Below, one piece after another: positions 59,544-64,000 of a DNA stretch of 64,000 nt; position 1 is the stretch's first letter, and each line of letters begins with the position of its first letter. The stretch lies in assembly GCA_905221215.1 (NCBI GenBank), contig CAJNCI010000001.1:1-64000 (forward strand), written 5' to 3'. This DNA comes from a bacterium (GTDB taxonomy: Bacteria > Bacillota > Bacilli > Lactobacillales > Streptococcaceae). Both the position numbers and the translations under genes were made by a program. Under the pieces are notes generated by a model. That model was not told the DNA's origin. It did no database searches and saw only the letters and a list, made by a program, of their open reading frames with translations.

Positions 59544-60388
59544 AAATTGCTTATCTAGGTCCTAAGGGATCATTTTCACACCATGTTGTGCAGACAGCTT
59601 TTCCTCATGAGGAATTGCAGGCCTTTGCCAACATTACAGATGTCATCAAGGCCTATGAACAAGGCTTGGTGGATTATTCTGTGGTGCCAGTAGAAAATTC
59701 TATCGAGGGTAGTGTTCATGAAACCTTGGACTACCTTTTTCATCAGGCTCGCATTCAAGCAGTAGCAGAAATCGTTCAACCCATTCATCAGCAATTGATG
59801 GTGGTTCCGGGTCATACTAAGATTGAAAAGATTTTTTCTCATCCACAGGCTTTGGCTCAGGGAAAGAAATTCATTGATGAAGAGTATCCAGATGCTCAAA
59901 TTGAGGTGACTGCTAGTACAGCCTATGCGGCCCGCTTTATTTCCGAGCATCCAGACCAGCCTTATGCAGCTATTGCCCCTAGAAGTTCTGCTGAGGAATA
60001 TGGCTTGGAACTGATTGCTGAGGATATTCAGGAAATGGAAGCCAATTTCACACGTTTCTGGGTTCTGGGAGCTGAAGGTACAGCTATTCCCTTGAAAGCA
60101 CAAACTGAAAAAATGAGTTTGGCCCTGACCTTACCGGACAACCTTCCCGGTGCCCTCTACAAGGCTCTTTCGACCTTTGCTTGGCGAGGAATTGACCTGA
60201 CAAAAATTGAAAGTCGTCCACTCAAGACAGCGCTAGGCGAATACTTTTTCATTATCGATGTGGACTATACTGATAAATCCTTAGTTCACTTTGCCCAAAA
60301 AGAACTAGAAGCGATTGGAATCCAGTATAAGGTTCTGGGTGCCTATCCTATTTATCCAATATCAGACCATGGAAAGGAGAGAAGATGA
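59540..60388 (+). CDS. pheA: Prephenate dehydratase
   Basis: PheA makes phenylpyruvate from prephenate. The 282-residue protein is a stand-alone dehydratase with a catalytic domain (GPKGSFSHHV, PVENSIEGSV, ANFTRFWVLG) and a C-terminal ACT domain with the ESRP phenylalanine-sensing motif. It overlaps both neighbours by 4 bp. Confidence 0.96.
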
Positions 60389-61680
60389 GTAAAGAAAATC
60401 CCTTAAGCCATCATGAGCAGTTGCGTTATGACTATCTACTTAAGAATATTCACTACCTCAATGAGCGAGAGAAAAAAGAGTTTGCTTACTTGCAAGATAA
60501 ATTAAGTAGGGCAAGTAGTGACATTACCTCAGAAAGTCAAGAATTGACCGAGGATTATGGAAAGACAAGTGCTAACGCTTCAATTCCTTCTTATAATAGT
60601 CGTAGTCGTTCTGAGAGATACCAGAAGATCAATTCTCTTCCAAAGAAAAAAACTAAAAAGCGGAAGCTACGGTGGGGTCGCATTTTCGCAGGTTTACTGG
60701 CTATCTTAGCTTGTGTAGCGCTTGGTATGATTTTTATGTTCTTAAAAGGTTATACCAATGCTAATCCAGATAAAAATACGAATGCTCGGGCAGCTCAAGT
60801 AGAAGTCTTTAATGGTCAGGATACCAGAGATGGTGTTAATATTTTGATCATGGGTACGGACGGTCGAATCGGCCAAAACAGTGCTGAGACGCGGACTGAC
60901 TCTATTATGGTATTAAATGTCGGAGGTTCAGATAAGAAAATTAAGTTAGTCAGTTTCATGCGTGATAATTTGGTCTATATAGATGGTTATAGTCAAGTGA
61001 TTAACGGTAGAAAACAGACAGATAACAAGTTAAACGTAGCCTATGAGTTAGGAGAACAAGAGGGGCAAAAAGGGGCCGAGATGGTTCGTCAAGTTTTGAA
61101 GGATAATTTTGACTTGGACATTAAGTATTACGCCTTGGTCGATTTTCAAGCCTTTGCAACAGCGATTGACACGCTTTTCCCTGATGGGGTGACGATTGAT
61201 GCTCAATTTTCAACATTGAATGGGCGTCCACTAACAGAAGCTACAGTCGGCGATGATTTACATGCGACTGAGACTGAGTCTCCAACCCAGACTATTAAAG
61301 TCGGAAAACAGCAGATGAATGGTTCGACCTTGCTCAATTATGCTCGTTTCCGTGATGATGATGAGGCGGATTACGGCCGTACCAAAAGACAGCAGCAAGT
61401 GCTGACAGCAGTTCTTCAGCAAATCAAAGATCCAACCAAGCTCTTTACAGGCTCAGAGGCACTTGGTAAGGTCTTCGGAATGACCTCAACGAATGTTCCT
61501 TATACCTTCCTGTTAACAAATGGCTTGTCTTTCCTAGACGGAGCTCAAAATGGTATTGAAAAATTGACGATTCCAGAACTTGGTGATTGGGTAGATGCCT
61601 ATGATGTTTATGGAGGCTTGGGCTTGCTTGTCGATCAAAACAAATATCAGAATAAATTGTCTCAGATGGGTTTGAGATAA
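60385..61680 (+). CDS. LytR-CpsA-Psr family glycopolymer transferase
   Basis: LCP proteins attach wall polymers such as teichoic acid or capsule to peptidoglycan. The 431-residue product has a long charged cytoplasmic part, one membrane span (about 96-116, IFAGLLAILACVALGMIFMFL region) and an outer LCP domain with NILIMGTDGR, RTDSIMVLN and NYARFRDDDEADYGR. It overlaps pheA by 4 bp. It is the psr-like paralogue next to the aro genes, before a LicD/glycosyltransferase cluster. Confidence 0.9.
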   Translation: MSKENPLSHHEQLRYDYLLKNIHYLNEREKKEFAYLQDKLSRASSDITSESQELTEDYGKTSANASIPSYNSRSRSERYQKINSLPKKKTKKRKLRWGRIFAGLLAILACVALGMIFMFLKGYTNANPDKNTNARAAQVEVFNGQDTRDGVNILIMGTDGRIGQNSAETRTDSIMVLNVGGSDKKIKLVSFMRDNLVYIDGYSQVINGRKQTDNKLNVAYELGEQEGQKGAEMVRQVLKDNFDLDIKYYALVDFQAFATAIDTLFPDGVTIDAQFSTLNGRPLTEATVGDDLHATETESPTQTIKVGKQQMNGSTLLNYARFRDDDEADYGRTKRQQQVLTAVLQQIKDPTKLFTGSEALGKVFGMTSTNVPYTFLLTNGLSFLDGAQNGIEKLTIPELGDWVDAYDVYGGLGLLVDQNKYQNKLSQMGLR

Positions 61681-61690
61681 GATAAGACAG

Positions 61691-61744
61691 AAAAATCAAA
61701 GTTTGATAGCTATTTATCTAGCAGTCAGGCTTTGATTTTTTACA
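61691..61744 (+). terminator. Terminator after the LCP gene
   Basis: AAAAATCAAAG pairs with CTTTGATTTTT across a loop of about 28 bases, ending in T-run. Confidence 0.65.
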
Positions 61745-61773
61745 GTCTACAATAGATTTTTACCCCTTATTTG

Positions 61774-61782
61774 TGGTATAAT
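61774..61782 (+). promoter_or_regulatory. Promoter of the LicD/glycosyltransferase cluster
   Basis: TGGTATAAT (TATAAT 61777-61782) lies 23 bp before the ATG. No clear -35 box. Confidence 0.6.
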
Positions 61783-61805
61783 GAAACGATACGATAGAAA
61801 GAATA

Positions 61806-62651
61806 ATGAATAATATGACTGATTTAAAAGCAATTCAGGCTCGTAGTCTGGAGATGGCTGAATATTTTGTGGCCTTTTGTAAAGAACATAATTTGCTCTG
61901 TTATCTCTGTGGGGGAGGTGCTATTGGTGCCCTTCGAAACAAGGGCTTTATTCCTTGGGACGACGACCTAGACTTTTTTATGCCTCGTAAAGATTATGAG
62001 AAATTAGCAGAATTATGGCCTCGTTATGCAGATGAACGTTATTTCTTGTCAAAGAGTCACAAGGATTTTGTCGATCGTAATCTTTTTATTACCATTCGTG
62101 ACAAGGAAACCACCTGTATTAAGCCTTATCAGCAGGATTTGAATTTGCCACATGGTTTGGCCTTGGATGTGTTGCCTTTGGATTATTATCCGCAAAATCC
62201 ATCTGAGCGAAAGAAACAGGTTCGTTGGGCCTTGATTTATTCTCTTTTTTGTGCGCAAACTATTCCAGAAAAACATGGTGCACTTATGAAATGGGGAAGC
62301 CGTATTTTACTGGGATTGACTCCAAAATCTCTCCGTTATCGCATTTGGAAAAAAGCTGAGAAAGAAATGACTAAATATAGACTGGCTGAGAGCGATGGTA
62401 TTACAGAATTATGCTCAGGTCCTGGCTATATGAGAAATAAGTATCCAATCGCATCCTTTGAAGATAATCTTTTCTTGCCATTTGAAGGTACAGAGATGCC
62501 GATTCCAGTTGGCTATGATGCTTATCTCAGCACTGCTTTTGGTGACTATATGACGCCTCCACCAGCTGACAAGCAAGTACCGCACCATGATGCTGTCATC
62601 GCTGATATGGATAAGTCTTATACAGAATACAAGGGAGAATATGGTGGCTAA
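61806..62651 (+). CDS. LicD-family phosphotransferase
   Basis: LicD proteins have a nucleotidyltransferase fold and add phosphocholine or similar phospho-groups to glycans. The 281-residue product has the family core CGGGAIGALRNKGFIPWDDD, continuing LDFFMPRKDYEKL, with the metal-binding acidic cluster. The C-terminal part has PHHDAVIADMDKSY. ATG at 61806 or 61815 are both possible. The gene overlaps the next one by 11 bp. Its acceptor is unknown. Confidence 0.9.
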   Translation: MNNMTDLKAIQARSLEMAEYFVAFCKEHNLLCYLCGGGAIGALRNKGFIPWDDDLDFFMPRKDYEKLAELWPRYADERYFLSKSHKDFVDRNLFITIRDKETTCIKPYQQDLNLPHGLALDVLPLDYYPQNPSERKKQVRWALIYSLFCAQTIPEKHGALMKWGSRILLGLTPKSLRYRIWKKAEKEMTKYRLAESDGITELCSGPGYMRNKYPIASFEDNLFLPFEGTEMPIPVGYDAYLSTAFGDYMTPPPADKQVPHHDAVIADMDKSYTEYKGEYGG

Positions 62652-63744
62652 GAAAAAAATTTTATTTTTTATGTGGTCTTTTTCTCTCGGAGGCGGAGCA
62701 GAGAAGATTCTATCTACCATTGTTTCTAATCTGGATCCAGAAAAGTATGATATTGATATTCTTGAAATGGAGCATTTTGACAAGGGATACGAATCAGTTC
62801 CTAAACACGTACGAATTTTAAAATCCTTTCAGGATTATCGCCAAGCCAGATGGTTACGAGCTCTTTTGTGGAGAATGAGAATTTATTTTCCAAGACTGAC
62901 TCGGCACTTGCTTGTGAAAGATGACTATGATGTTGAAGTTTCCTTTACCATTATGAATCCACCGCTTTTGTTCTCTAAAAGAAAAGAAGTCAAGAAGATA
63001 TCTTGGATTCATGGAAGTATTGAAGAATTTCTTAAGGATAGCTCAAAAAGGGAATCACATAGACGCCAGTTGGATGCCGCGGATACTATTGTAGGAATTT
63101 CGAATAAAACCAGCAATTCTATCAAGGAAGTCTATCCAGATTATGCTTCCAAATTACAGACGGTCTACAATGGTTATGATTTTAAGACTATTCTAGAAAA
63201 ATCTCAAGAGAAGATCGATATCGAGATTGCGTCTCAAAGTATCTGTACCATTGGACGGATTGAGGAAAATAAGGGTTCTGACCGTGTAGTAGAAGTGATA
63301 CGATTATTACACCGAGAGGGAAAAAAATATCACCTTTACTTTATAGGTACAGGTGAAATGGAAGAGGAACTGAAAAAACGCGTCAAAGAGTATGAACTTG
63401 AGGACTATGTTCATTTCCTTGGTTATCAAAAAAATCCTTATCAGTATTTATCTCAGATGAAAGTTCTCTTGTCTATGTCTAAGCAAGAAGGTTTTCCTGG
63501 AGTGTATGTGGAAGCCTTGAGTCTGGGACTCCCTTTTGTCTCTACAGATGTTGGAGGGGCTGAGGAATTATCCCAAGAAGGTCGATTTGGACAAATCATT
63601 GAGAGCAATCAAGAGGCAGCTCAGGCAATTACGGACTACATGACTTCTGCCTCAAACTTCAATGTCAATGAGGCTAGCCAATTCATTCAGCAATTTACAA
63701 TTGCCAAACAAATCGAACAAGTAGAAAAACTATTAGAGGAGTAG
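62641..63744 (+). CDS. Glycosyltransferase family 4
   Basis: The 367-residue product has the GT-B layout: N-terminal FSLGGGAEKILSTIVSNL, C-terminal donor-site words CTIGRIEENKGSDRVVEV and SKQEGFPGVYVEALSLGLPF with the E-x7-E pattern. It should move a sugar from a nucleotide donor in the cytosol. ATG at 62641 is 3 bp after GGGAG; GTG at 62644 is an alternative. It overlaps the LicD gene, so both belong to one pathway. Confidence 0.9.
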   Translation: MVAKKKILFFMWSFSLGGGAEKILSTIVSNLDPEKYDIDILEMEHFDKGYESVPKHVRILKSFQDYRQARWLRALLWRMRIYFPRLTRHLLVKDDYDVEVSFTIMNPPLLFSKRKEVKKISWIHGSIEEFLKDSSKRESHRRQLDAADTIVGISNKTSNSIKEVYPDYASKLQTVYNGYDFKTILEKSQEKIDIEIASQSICTIGRIEENKGSDRVVEVIRLLHREGKKYHLYFIGTGEMEEELKKRVKEYELEDYVHFLGYQKNPYQYLSQMKVLLSMSKQEGFPGVYVEALSLGLPFVSTDVGGAEELSQEGRFGQIIESNQEAAQAITDYMTSASNFNVNEASQFIQQFTIAKQIEQVEKLLEE

Positions 63745-63745
63745 C

Positions 63746-64000
63746 ATGGAAACTGCATTAATTAGTGTGATTGTTCCGGTATATAATGTGGCGCAGTACC
63801 TAGAAAAATCGATAGCTTCCATTCAGAAGCAGACCTATCAAAATCTGGAAATCATTCTTGTTGATGATGGAGCAACGGATGAAAGTGGTCGCTTGTGTGA
63901 TTCAATTGCTGAACTAGATGATAGAGTTTCAGTGCTTCATAAAAAGAATGAAGGCTTGTCACAAGCGCGAAATGATGGAATGAAGCAGGCTCATGGGGAT
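63746..64000 (+). CDS. Glycosyltransferase family 2 (partial, cut by window end)
   Basis: Only 85 codons are in the window. They show the GT2 start: ISVIVPVYNVAQYLEKSIAS, then ILVDDGATDESG with the acidic UDP-sugar site and NEGLSQARNDGM. The ATG follows GAGGAGTAGC, with its ribosome binding site inside the previous gene end. The gene continues the LicD/GT4 operon. Confidence 0.9.
   Translation, partial: METALISVIVPVYNVAQYLEKSIASIQKQTYQNLEIILVDDGATDESGRLCDSIAELDDRVSVLHKKNEGLSQARNDGMKQAHGD

Overview
The window is chromosomal DNA of a low-GC, mitis-group Streptococcus (S. mitis, S. oralis or S. pneumoniae type). The evidence is pneumococcal-type proteins throughout, several BOX elements (the AAGGCGACGCTGACG core of boxA is readable), YSIRK/LPXTG surface proteins, and a backbone gene order that I remember from pneumococcus. 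An LtaS-type synthase and large surface proteins that I do not place here in pneumococcus make S. mitis or S. oralis more likely than S. pneumoniae. This species call is an inference. No rRNA, tRNA, CRISPR array or intact insertion sequence was seen.

Layout. 0.1-3.0 kb: rpsU, then an hprK-lgt-DUF948-YtxH operon. 3.0-19.3 kb: a surface-protein region that separates the YtxH gene from hemW. It holds a 1699-residue wall-anchored protein with a class 3 lipase domain, a 2762-residue wall-anchored adhesin-like protein whose promoter runs into nine perfect copies of a 9-bp repeat, a small AT-rich HNH (DUF1524-type) gene, and the 5'-truncated tail of a third LPXTG gene. 19.4-25.7 kb: hemW, acyl-ACP thioesterase, HAD phosphatase, membrane protein, Spx, UPF0223, inositol monophosphatase, RsmF-type methyltransferase. 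25.9-30.9 kb: pstS-C-A-B-B-phoU phosphate uptake operon, in which the second PstB has Arg in place of the switch histidine. 31.0-35.6 kb: Nudix hydrolase, amino-acid binding lipoprotein, a MocR regulator divergent from budA, and a YhfC-type membrane protease. 35.7-40.6 kb: murB and potABCD, with an odd leader and a TTG start at potA. 40.7-44.4 kb: a decayed small gene, then an alanine-type T-box leader driving a LURP-one gene and alaS. 44.4-51.2 kb: cytoplasmic alpha-amylase with a MalR-type operator, an ABC exporter pair, a small TTG-start membrane protein, and ltaS on the minus strand. 51.3-61.7 kb: rlmI-like methyltransferase followed by the complete chorismate/aromatic set aroD-E-B-C-tyrA-ylbF-aroA-K-pheA and an LCP (psr) gene. 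61.8-64.0 kb: the start of a glycan cluster, with a LicD-family transferase and two glycosyltransferases, the last cut by the window edge.

How the genes work together. Most of the window is housekeeping: carbon-control kinase, phosphate and polyamine import, cell-wall precursor synthesis (murB), aromatic amino acid synthesis, and envelope polymer attachment (LCP, LtaS, LicD, glycosyltransferases). The exceptional part is 3.0-19.3 kb. There, long internal DNA repeats, near-identical gene ends, a nonamer array at a promoter and an HNH gene beside a decapitated surface-protein gene suggest a locus that is rebuilt by recombination.
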